NCBI GenBank assembly: GCA_035705495.1
Contig: DASSWB010000088.1
Span: 1-10,010 of the forward strand
Origin: DASSWB01 sp035705495
Lineage (GTDB): Bacteria; Bacteroidota; Bacteroidia; Flavobacteriales; Flavobacteriaceae
Direction of reading: 5' to 3'
Length of the DNA: 10,010 nucleotides
Shown: in pieces, positions 1 through 5,821 of the stretch
Position numbering within the stretch: the first letter of the stretch is position 1
Layout of the letters: each line of letters opens with the position of its first letter
Translations under genes and position numbers: made by a program
Notes under the pieces: model-generated
Database searches by the model: none
What the model saw: the letters and a program-made list of their open reading frames with translations, nothing else
Told to the model about the DNA's origin: nothing

Positions 1-825
1 CAGGAAGGTGTTTTTGAAGGACACTTTCAGCCGACAGAAGCTGAGAAAATCAATAGAATTGGCCAGTTGAGGAATGGAGTGATCAAAGTGATTGAAAATT
101 CCACGTTTTCACCAGATTTAAACAGAAAATATACCGTTGCCGATATGATCACAGGTTACGGAGTTGCTGAGGCCGTAAAGCATTACTACAGTATTTATGG
201 TGGTGATGTAAAAGGGAAAAAGGCCATTGTCCAAGGTTTTGGAAACGTTGGTTCGGCAGCTGCTTTTTATCTTTCACAAATGGGCGCCAAAGTGGTAGGA
301 ATTATAGATCGAGAAGGGGGTATTATCAATGAAAACGGATTTACTTTTGAGGAAATCACCGATCTGTTCCTAAACAAGAATGGAAATACTTTGGTGAGCG
401 AAAATATGATTCCTTTTGAAGAAATGAACCAGAAAGTGTGGAATCTGAATGCTCAAATTTTCGCACCTTGTGCCGCATCAAGATTGGTGACAAAAGAACA
501 AATTTCGACGCTAATTGACGCAGGACTCGAAGTTATTTCCTGTGGCGCCAATGTGCCTTTTGCCGATAAAGAAATTTTCTTCGGACCTATAATGGAATTC
601 ACCGATGAACGTGTAAGTTTAATTCCCGATTTTATTTCCAACTGCGGAATGGCAAGGGTGTTTGCCTATTTTATGGAAAATAAAGTGGAAATGACTGACG
701 AAGCTATTTTCAACGATACTTCCGAAACCATCAAAAACGCACTGCAAAGAACGTTTAAAAACAATAATTCAAAATTGAATATTAGCAAAACAGCTTTTGA
801 AATCGCACTTAAACAATTAATCTAA
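1..825 (+). CDS. Glu/Leu/Phe/Val-family amino-acid dehydrogenase, 5'-truncated by the window edge
   Basis: The reading frame is open from base 1, so the start codon lies outside the window and 274 C-terminal residues are visible. The protein is an NAD(P)-dependent amino-acid dehydrogenase that reversibly deaminates an amino acid to its 2-oxo acid in the cytosol. The visible part is the nucleotide-binding domain: a Rossmann glycine motif GFGNVG at visible residues 79-84 after a KKAIVQ strand, and an acidic residue about 20 positions later in IIDREGG, which normally contacts the ribose. Downstream blocks FAPCAASR, SCGANVPF and PDFISNCGMARVF match the C-terminal half of the family; the last replaces the NAGGV-type segment of classical glutamate dehydrogenases. 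The dimerisation domain and catalytic lysine are not in view, so the substrate (Glu, Leu, Val or Phe) cannot be assigned. No terminator is visible before nhaD, 34 bases on. An apparent start at the TTG at 67 is only an artefact of truncation. Confidence 0.9.
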   Translation, partial: QEGVFEGHFQPTEAEKINRIGQLRNGVIKVIENSTFSPDLNRKYTVADMITGYGVAEAVKHYYSIYGGDVKGKKAIVQGFGNVGSAAAFYLSQMGAKVVGIIDREGGIINENGFTFEEITDLFLNKNGNTLVSENMIPFEEMNQKVWNLNAQIFAPCAASRLVTKEQISTLIDAGLEVISCGANVPFADKEIFFGPIMEFTDERVSLIPDFISNCGMARVFAYFMENKVEMTDEAIFNDTSETIKNALQRTFKNNNSKLNISKTAFEIALKQLI

Positions 826-859
826 CTTAACAATTGGGTACACGTACCTTCAAATTTCC

Positions 860-2227
860 ATGGAATCAATTTTAATTTTAGTATTCGTAGTTGGTTATCT
901 CTCCATAACTTTAGAGCATCCACTTAATTTAGATAAAACTGTTCCTGCATTAATTATGGCCGCAGTGATGTGGGCCTTATTGGCAATAGGATTCAGATAC
1001 GAATGGTTTAGTATTATTGACGGTCATAACCAAATTTTTAGTTTTGCACAGGACGAATGGATCGCTGAAGAAGGTTTTAACCTGACCTTGCTCCATCATT
1101 TTGGAAAGACCGCAGAAATTTTGATTTTTCTTATTGGGGCAATGACAATTGTTGAATTGATTGATTTGCACCGTGGATTTGAAATTTTCAAAACCTCTAT
1201 CCGAACCAAAAGCAAAAGAAAGCTTCTTTGGATTGTTGGGTTCATAGCGTTCTTTCTTTCCGCAATGATTGATAATTTAACAACAACAATCGTTCTCGTT
1301 ACCTTACTTCGAAAATTAATAGATAATAGAAACGAAAGGTTATGGTACGCTGGTCTTGTGGTTATTGCCGCAAATGCTGGAGGTGCTTGGTCCCCAATAG
1401 GAGATGTTACTACCACGATGTTATGGATAGCAGAAAAAGTTTCTGCTTTTGGACTCGTAAATCATTTGGTAATTCCGTCGCTCTTGTGTTTCTTGGTTCC
1501 GTTTACCATTGCCAGTTTTTTACCCGTATTTAACGGAAATGTTACACCTGCCGATACAAAGGAATTTACAAAAGGTAAATTGTTAAGCAGTAAAACAATG
1601 TTAATTGTTGGTTTGGCAGCAATTTTATCTGTGCCATTTTTTAAAGCCGTCACACATTTGCCTCCTTATATGGGAATGTTATTTGCACTCGGAATTGTTT
1701 GGTTGATTTCAGAATACATTCATCCTGAAGAGGATTTTTCAAAAGAAAGAAAGCATCTTTATTCCATGCATAAAGCTTTGAGTAGAATCGAGATCTCAAG
1801 TATTTTGTTCTTCCTCGGAATTTTAATGGCAGTCGCGGCTTTGGAATCTTTGGTTTTCGGCGTGGTGAATGGCGTAGAAGTAGGAACTTTAAGATATTTG
1901 GCAGAATTCCTTCAGGAGAATATTCCAAACCAAGATGTTGTGATCGTGGTACTCGGTATATTTTCCGCAGTAATAGATAACGTGCCTTTGGTGGCCGCGT
2001 CAATGGGAATGTACACAGCTCCGATGGATGACCCTTTATGGCATTTTATTGCCTACTCTGCGGGAACGGGGGGAAGTATGCTTATCATCGGATCTGCGGC
2101 AGGAGTAGCAGCAATGGGTATGGAGAAAATCGATTTTATCTGGTATTTGAAAAAGATTACCTGGTTGGCCGCCATCGGATTTTTATCGGGGGCAATCGCT
2201 TTTATACTATTAAAATATTTATGGTAA
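860..2227 (+). CDS. nhaD: NhaD-type sodium/proton antiporter
   Basis: A 455-residue polytopic inner-membrane protein that exchanges Na+ (or Li+) for H+, giving salt and pH homeostasis. It belongs to the ion transporter (IT) superfamily and shows the two-repeat layout of that fold: SAMIDNLTTT at residues 134-143 is mirrored by SAVIDNVPLVAA at 369-380, both with an Asp-Asn pair (D138/N139, D373/N374) in a membrane-embedded stretch. Each is followed by a Gly-rich, Thr/Ser-rich segment: ANAGGAWSPIGDVTTT at 171-186 and GTGGSMLIIGSAAG at 402-415. The N-terminus (VGYLSITLEHPL) also fits NhaD proteins. A charged cytoplasmic stretch, about 285-310, lies between the halves. Length is near that expected for the family. 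The ATG at 860 is the first Met of the frame and leads directly into a hydrophobic helix; no Shine-Dalgarno sequence precedes it, as usual in Bacteroidota. It may be cotranscribed with the dehydrogenase upstream. Ion specificity is inferred from the family. Confidence 0.93.
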   Translation: MESILILVFVVGYLSITLEHPLNLDKTVPALIMAAVMWALLAIGFRYEWFSIIDGHNQIFSFAQDEWIAEEGFNLTLLHHFGKTAEILIFLIGAMTIVELIDLHRGFEIFKTSIRTKSKRKLLWIVGFIAFFLSAMIDNLTTTIVLVTLLRKLIDNRNERLWYAGLVVIAANAGGAWSPIGDVTTTMLWIAEKVSAFGLVNHLVIPSLLCFLVPFTIASFLPVFNGNVTPADTKEFTKGKLLSSKTMLIVGLAAILSVPFFKAVTHLPPYMGMLFALGIVWLISEYIHPEEDFSKERKHLYSMHKALSRIEISSILFFLGILMAVAALESLVFGVVNGVEVGTLRYLAEFLQENIPNQDVVIVVLGIFSAVIDNVPLVAASMGMYTAPMDDPLWHFIAYSAGTGGSMLIIGSAAGVAAMGMEKIDFIWYLKKITWLAAIGFLSGAIAFILLKYLW

Positions 2228-2282
2228 TTTTTCACAATTAAAAAATTCGTTTCACGTTCATAATATATCTTAATCTGGTTAT

Positions 2283-2984
2283 ATGCTAAATTTTATTCAA
2301 GAATCCGGCCTGGCCGAAGCAACTCAGGAAATGGAACCCGTGGTGGAAGAAAAAACCCTTTCGTTAATAGAACTGCTTTTTGGAGGCGGTTTGGCGGGCA
2401 GTATAATTATTATTGTTCTTGGGATTCTGTTGTTTGTGGCTATTTACATTTATTTTGAACGTTTGTTCGCTATCAAAGCAGCTTCAAAAATCGACGCCAA
2501 TTTTATGCATCAGATCAAGGACAACGTAGTCAACGGAAATATTGAAGCGGCAAAAATTAAATGTGCCCAAACCAATTCACCAGTAGCACGACTGACTGAA
2601 AAAGGAATTTCACGCATAGGAAGTCCGCTGGATGATATCAATACTGCCATTGAAAACGCCGGAAAACTGGAAGTCTATAAATTGGAAAAAAATGTGAGCG
2701 TGCTGGCAACCATCGCGGGAGCAGGACCCATGATTGGATTTTTAGGTACCGTAATAGGTATGGTAATTGCTTTTCATGAACTTTCCTCAAGTGGTGGTCA
2801 AGCAGATATGGGTTTACTGGCCGAAGGGATTTACGTAGCAATGACAACGACGGTCTGCGGACTTATAGTAGGTATTGTTGCGTATATTGGTTACAATCAT
2901 CTGGTAGTAAAAACTGATAAAGTAGTGCATCAAATGGAAGCGAATGCCATGGATTTCCTTGACTTGTTAAACGAACCGACCTAA
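2283..2984 (+). CDS. exbB: MotA/TolQ/ExbB proton-channel family protein
   Basis: A 233-residue inner-membrane subunit of an ExbB-ExbD-TonB type motor, which uses the proton gradient to energise outer-membrane transporters. Three membrane helices are visible: about residues 35-57 (after an acidic N-terminal tail), 138-165 and 177-206. Helix 2 holds the family signature GPMIGFLGTVIGMVIAF and helix 3 the conserved GIYVAMTTTVCGL segment, which together line the channel. A cytoplasmic domain of about 75 residues lies between helices 1 and 2. TolQ or MotA-like relatives share the fold; the neighbouring exbD and TonB-like genes favour an Exb role rather than Tol-Pal. The 55-base gap before it is AT-rich and has no exact TAnnTTTG promoter that I can find, so readthrough from nhaD or a weak promoter is possible. 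It ends one base before exbD. Confidence 0.93.
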   Translation: MLNFIQESGLAEATQEMEPVVEEKTLSLIELLFGGGLAGSIIIIVLGILLFVAIYIYFERLFAIKAASKIDANFMHQIKDNVVNGNIEAAKIKCAQTNSPVARLTEKGISRIGSPLDDINTAIENAGKLEVYKLEKNVSVLATIAGAGPMIGFLGTVIGMVIAFHELSSSGGQADMGLLAEGIYVAMTTTVCGLIVGIVAYIGYNHLVVKTDKVVHQMEANAMDFLDLLNEPT

Positions 2985-2985
2985 G

Positions 2986-3378
2986 ATGAATTTACGAGGA
3001 AGAAATAAAGTAAGCGCAGAATTCAGTATGAGTTCAATGACAGATATCGTTTTCTTGTTATTGATATTTTTTATGCTGACTTCTCCTGCAATCACACCCG
3101 AAGCTTTAGATCTCATTCTTCCAAAAGCCAAAGGTAAAACAAGCAATGTGCAGAACGTTTCCGTGAGCATTACAAAAGATTTGGAATTTTATATAGACAA
3201 AGACAAGGTAAGTGCAAATAGCATAGAAAATGTTTTGAAAACGCGTTTACGGGGCGTTGAAGAACCTACTATTATTCTTCGGGCAGAAGAAGGAGTGCCT
3301 ATTGAAAAGGCTGTTAGTATTATGGATATTGCAAATAGGAACAAATACAAAATTGTGTTGGCCGTAAAACCTGAATAA
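2986..3378 (+). CDS. exbD: ExbD/TolR family biopolymer transport protein
   Basis: A 130-residue single-pass protein that pairs with ExbB. The short N-terminal tail (MNLRGRNKVSAEF) is cytoplasmic and basic. It is followed by one membrane helix, about residues 18-37, beginning SSMTDIVFLLLIFFML. Asp20 near the cytoplasmic end of that helix matches the protonatable aspartate essential in ExbD and TolR. The remainder is a periplasmic domain with the usual pattern: ALDLILPKAKG after the helix, then a beta/alpha fold ending IVLAVKPE. Length is typical for the family (about 130-145). The ATG lies one base after the exbB stop and the stop lies two bases before the next start, which indicates a single operon with probable translational coupling. 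Confidence 0.94.
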   Translation: MNLRGRNKVSAEFSMSSMTDIVFLLLIFFMLTSPAITPEALDLILPKAKGKTSNVQNVSVSITKDLEFYIDKDKVSANSIENVLKTRLRGVEEPTIILRAEEGVPIEKAVSIMDIANRNKYKIVLAVKPE

Positions 3379-3380
3379 CA

Positions 3381-4190
3381 ATGACGGTATTCGAAACAGA
3401 ACACGAAAGGAAATCAATGATTATTACAGTGGTAATTTACGCACTGTTGATACTCTTTTTGTTCTTTTTCGGAATGAAATATCTGGATCCGCCACCTGAA
3501 AGTGGAATTGCCATTAACTTCGGAACTTCCGATGTGGGAATGGGATCAGAACAACCAACAGAACCTGTGAAATCTTCTCCTCAACAAAATTCGGCTGTGC
3601 CTCCCGTTCAGGAAGAGGTGATAGAAGATGTAGTCACTCAAGATGAAACAGATGCTCCTGTTATTCCGGAAAAGGAGGAAAAAGTCTCACCGGTGAAAAA
3701 TCCGACTCCGGTTGAAAAACCTAAAGAAGTCAAAAAACCAGATCCTAAACCAGATCAGTCCACAACCGATGCTTTGAATGCTTTTAACGGTCCGCCGAAA
3801 GATGGGCAAACAAATGGCGGCGAAGGAAACGATAATGTGGCTGGAGATAAAGGTGATCCGAACGGAGATCCAAATGCCTCTTCCTACTACGGACAGGGAA
3901 TGGGATTGGATGGAGACGGAAATTATCTTTTGGGTGGAAGAAATGCACTTACGAAAGCCAAATTTGTACAAGATTGCAATCAAGAAGGAACTGTTGTGGT
4001 AGAGATAGAAGTTGATCGAAATGGCAAGGTTATAAGAGCCACTCCTGGTGTAAAAGGAACAACAAATACAAGCTCTTGCCTTACTGAACCAGCAAAACGA
4101 GCTGCTTTGGCCACCAAATTCAATTCCGATTCTGAAGCTCCTGCAGTTCAAGTGGGAAAAATTATATACGAATTCAAATTATCTGAATAA
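3381..4190 (+). CDS. TonB-like energy transducer with Pro/Gly-rich periplasmic linker
   Basis: A 269-residue protein placed where TonB is expected, directly after exbD. Order: short cytoplasmic tail (1-12); one membrane helix (about 13-31, IITVVIYALLILFLFFFG); a periplasmic linker rich in Pro, Glu and Lys (about 36-125, with PVEKPKEVKKPDPKP); a Gly/Asn/Asp-rich stretch (about 136-187); and a C-terminal domain (about 192-269) with the TonB-like pattern GTVVVEIEVDRNGKVIRATP and a final IIYEFKLSE strand. The likely role is to span the periplasm and pass motor energy to TonB-dependent outer-membrane receptors (SusC type in this phylum). The C-terminal domain is divergent and carries two cysteines, C199 and C233, which could form a disulfide. 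TolA-like annotation is the main alternative. No Tol-Pal neighbours (tolB, pal) are present. I am confident of the transducer class and less so of the exact partner receptors. Confidence 0.82.
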   Translation: MTVFETEHERKSMIITVVIYALLILFLFFFGMKYLDPPPESGIAINFGTSDVGMGSEQPTEPVKSSPQQNSAVPPVQEEVIEDVVTQDETDAPVIPEKEEKVSPVKNPTPVEKPKEVKKPDPKPDQSTTDALNAFNGPPKDGQTNGGEGNDNVAGDKGDPNGDPNASSYYGQGMGLDGDGNYLLGGRNALTKAKFVQDCNQEGTVVVEIEVDRNGKVIRATPGVKGTTNTSSCLTEPAKRAALATKFNSDSEAPAVQVGKIIYEFKLSE

Positions 4191-4194
4191 CCGG

Positions 4195-5409
4195 ATGACT
4201 TACCAAGAAACTGTGGAATGGATGTTCCGGCAGTTGCCCATGTATCAGCAAGTAGGCAAAAGCGCCTATAAAAATGATTTGTCAAATATTATTAAACTGG
4301 CAGCGCATTTAAACAATCCACAACGTCAGTTTAAATCAATTCACGTAGCAGGCACGAATGGGAAAGGTTCTACGAGCCATATGTTGGCTTCGGTTTTTCA
4401 GGAAGCCGGATATAAAACGGGTTTATACACTTCACCACATTTAAAAGATTTTCGGGAACGGGTCAAGATCAATGGAAAGGAAATTCCTGAAAATTATGTA
4501 ATTGATTTCATGCAGGAACATCGAAAGTTTTTTGAAGAAAACAATCTTTCTTTTTTTGAAATGAGCGTCGGACTCGCTTTTGATTTTTTTGCTTCTGAAA
4601 AAGTGGACATCACAATTATTGAAGTCGGTTTGGGCGGCAGGCTCGATTCGACCAATATTATTTCGCCAGAACTTTCAATCATTACCAATATAGGACTTGA
4701 TCATACACAGATTTTGGGAGATTCCCTTGAAAAGATAGCTGCGGAAAAAGCCGGAATTATAAAAGAAGGTATTCCAGTTGTTATTGGAAAAACATCACCT
4801 GAAACCAAACCTGTTTTTGAGGATTTTTCAAATCGAAAAAACGCTCCAATAATTTTTGCGGAAGATTATACTGATCAAATTTTTGAAAGCGATTTGAAAG
4901 GAGCGTACCAAAAAGAGAATAAAGCGACGGTGTTGCAAGCATTGGCAGTATTACGGGATTCTTGGAAGATTTCCGATGAAAATATTAAGAGCGGACTTTT
5001 AAAAGTAGTAGAGAATACCGGATTAAGAGGAAGGTGGGAAGTATTGCAGCAACATCCAAAAGTAATCGGTGATACGGCACACAATGAAGACGGACTGAAA
5101 TGGACACTAAAACAATTGCTTCAAGAAGATTTTGATTCTTTACATATCGTTTTGGGTGTAGTAAACGATAAGGATTTGTCAAAGATTCTTAATTTATTTC
5201 CGAAATGGGCTTCTTATTATTTCGGTAAACCAGATGTGCCACGAGGATTGGAAGCAGAAAACTTAAGGAAATCGGCTGCTGAGTTTGGCTTGGTTGGGAA
5301 ATCATATCCTTCTATTTCAGAGGCTTATGTCGCTGCCTTACATCATGCGGACCTCGCAGACGTGATCTATGTAGGAGGGAGCACTTTTACGGTAGCAGAA
5401 ATAATTTGA
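4195..5409 (+). CDS. folC: bifunctional folylpolyglutamate synthase / dihydrofolate synthase
   Basis: A 404-residue cytosolic ATP-dependent Mur-ligase-family enzyme that adds glutamate to folates (and, in bacteria, usually to dihydropteroate). Visible motifs in order: the P-loop GTNGKGST at 53-60; YTSPHLKDFRERV at 78-90; EVGLGGRLDSTN at 143-154, the diagnostic FolC block; GLDHTQILGDS at 167-177; AAEKAGIIKEG at 182-192, whose first Lys (K185) fits the carbamylated lysine; GRWE at 279-282; and DTAHNEDG at 293-300, near the start of the C-terminal domain. Length is close to the 420 or so usual in the family. The ATG at 4195 lies four bases after the TonB-like stop, so it is the last gene of the exbB operon by spacing. 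The functional tie to the Exb motor is not obvious and may be only positional. No intrinsic terminator follows before the tRNA promoter. Confidence 0.95.
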   Translation: MTYQETVEWMFRQLPMYQQVGKSAYKNDLSNIIKLAAHLNNPQRQFKSIHVAGTNGKGSTSHMLASVFQEAGYKTGLYTSPHLKDFRERVKINGKEIPENYVIDFMQEHRKFFEENNLSFFEMSVGLAFDFFASEKVDITIIEVGLGGRLDSTNIISPELSIITNIGLDHTQILGDSLEKIAAEKAGIIKEGIPVVIGKTSPETKPVFEDFSNRKNAPIIFAEDYTDQIFESDLKGAYQKENKATVLQALAVLRDSWKISDENIKSGLLKVVENTGLRGRWEVLQQHPKVIGDTAHNEDGLKWTLKQLLQEDFDSLHIVLGVVNDKDLSKILNLFPKWASYYFGKPDVPRGLEAENLRKSAAEFGLVGKSYPSISEAYVAALHHADLADVIYVGGSTFTVAEII

Positions 5410-5426
5410 AATTTTTGATTTTTTCT

Positions 5427-5456
5427 TTGCGTAGAATCAAATCTGTACTATATTTG
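5427..5456 (+). promoter_or_regulatory. Bacteroidota-type promoter for the tRNA-Val genes
   Basis: TTG at 5427-5429 (within TTTG), a 19-base spacer, then TATATTTG at 5449-5456, an exact match to the TAnnTTTG -7 element of Bacteroidota housekeeping sigma. Transcription would start near 5461-5464, about 20 bases before the first tRNA. It begins 18 bases after the folC stop. Confidence 0.82.
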
Positions 5457-5480
5457 CAACCGCAATCAGCAATAATGAGA

Positions 5481-5555
5481 GGGCAATTAGCTCAGTTGGT
5501 TCAGAGCACCTCGTTTACACCGAGGGGGTCGGGGGTTCGAATCCCTCATTGCCCA
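5481..5555 (+). tRNA. tRNA-Val (anticodon TAC)
   Basis: A complete cloverleaf. The 7-bp acceptor stem GGGCAAT/ATTGCCC is perfect; D-arm GCTC...GAGC; anticodon stem CCTCG/CGAGG with loop TTTACAC (T33 present, anticodon TAC at 5516-5518); T-arm GGGGG-TTCGAAT-CCCTC with one G-T pair; discriminator A at 5555. The 3' CCA is not encoded, so it must be added after transcription. The UAC anticodon reads GUA and, by wobble, other valine codons. It is the first gene after the promoter at 5427-5456 and is followed within three bases by a terminator-like hairpin. Confidence 0.96.
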
Positions 5556-5557
5556 CT

Positions 5558-5585
5558 AAAGGCTTCCTTTCCGGAGGCCTTTTTT
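5558..5585 (+). terminator. Rho-independent-type hairpin after tRNA-Val(TAC)
   Basis: Stem AAAGGCTTCC (5558-5567) pairs with GGAGGCCTTT (5573-5582) over 10 bp with one T-G wobble and a TTTCC loop. The T run continues to 5585, giving six T in all. It lies only 20 bases before the second tRNA, which has no clear promoter of its own, so it may act as a partial terminator or as a processing signal. Confidence 0.75.
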
Positions 5586-5605
5586 GATTAAATTGGTTCT
5601 TAGGA

Positions 5606-5680
5606 GGGTGTTTAGCTCAGTTGGTTCAGAGCACTACCTCGACAAGGTAGGGGTCACTGGTTCGAATCCAGTATCACCCA
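5606..5680 (+). tRNA. tRNA-Val (anticodon GAC), with atypical C33
   Basis: A cloverleaf with acceptor GGGTGTT/ATCACCC, D-arm GCTC...GAGC, anticodon stem CTACC/GGTAG, loop TCGACAA (anticodon GAC at 5641-5643), T-arm ACTGG-TTCGAAT-CCAGT and discriminator A at 5680. CCA is not encoded. GAC reads GUC and GUU, complementing the upstream TAC gene. Two features are unusual: position 33 is C (5640) where U is nearly universal, and acceptor pair 6-67 is a T-T mismatch. The other stems are perfect and the T-loop is standard, so it is probably functional. It could be a lineage trait rather than decay; I cannot tell without relatives. It shares D-arm and 5' sequence (TTAGCTCAGTTGGTTCAGAGCA) with the first tRNA. 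Confidence 0.9.
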
Positions 5681-5683
5681 CAG

Positions 5684-5710
5684 AAAAAGCTTCTATTGAG
5701 AAGCTTTTTT
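5684..5710. terminator. Bidirectional intrinsic terminator between tRNA-Val(GAC) and murF
   Basis: A perfect 11-bp stem, AAAAAGCTTCT (5684-5694) with AGAAGCTTTTT (5699-5709), and a 4-base ATTG loop. It is flanked by T6 on the + strand and T5 on the - strand, so it can stop the tRNA transcript from the left and the convergent murF transcript from the right. Confidence 0.87.
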
Positions 5711-5821
5711 ATTCAGAAAATTTATGTCTGTATCCTTGGATAGATAATTTCTAGAGTTCTTTTCTTGTTTAAATATTGCAACGGATTGAGCGAAGCGGGC
5801 AGCTTCTTTGTTTCTAAAATA

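Noticed and set aside
67..69. TTG as start of the first gene
   Set aside because: The same frame is open back to base 1 and encodes plausible family sequence, so the true start is outside the window.
1096..2003. Two - strand open frames of 106 and 117 codons opposite nhaD
   Set aside because: They are antisense to a membrane protein with clear conserved motifs and show no promoter, start context or recognisable domain.
3687..4151. 154-codon open frame on the - strand opposite the TonB-like gene
   Set aside because: It lies wholly within a well-supported gene, has Ser/Ile/Phe/Cys-rich composition with no family motif, and mirrors the repetitive linker codons of the + strand gene.
5406..5591. 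61-codon + strand open frame covering the folC stop to the first tRNA terminator
   Set aside because: It reads through the promoter, the tRNA and the hairpin; the tRNA fully explains the sequence.
5481..5680. Direct repeat of about 22 bases (TTAGCTCAGTTGGTTCAGAGCA) seen twice
   Set aside because: It is the shared D-arm and 5' region of two tRNA-Val genes, not a mobile or CRISPR repeat.
5711..5821. Small dyads TATCC-TT-GGATA (5731-5742) and GAAGC-GGGCA-GCTTC (5792-5806) downstream of murF
   Set aside because: Stems are only 5 bp without good T tracts. The adjacent 11-bp terminator already accounts for both converging units.
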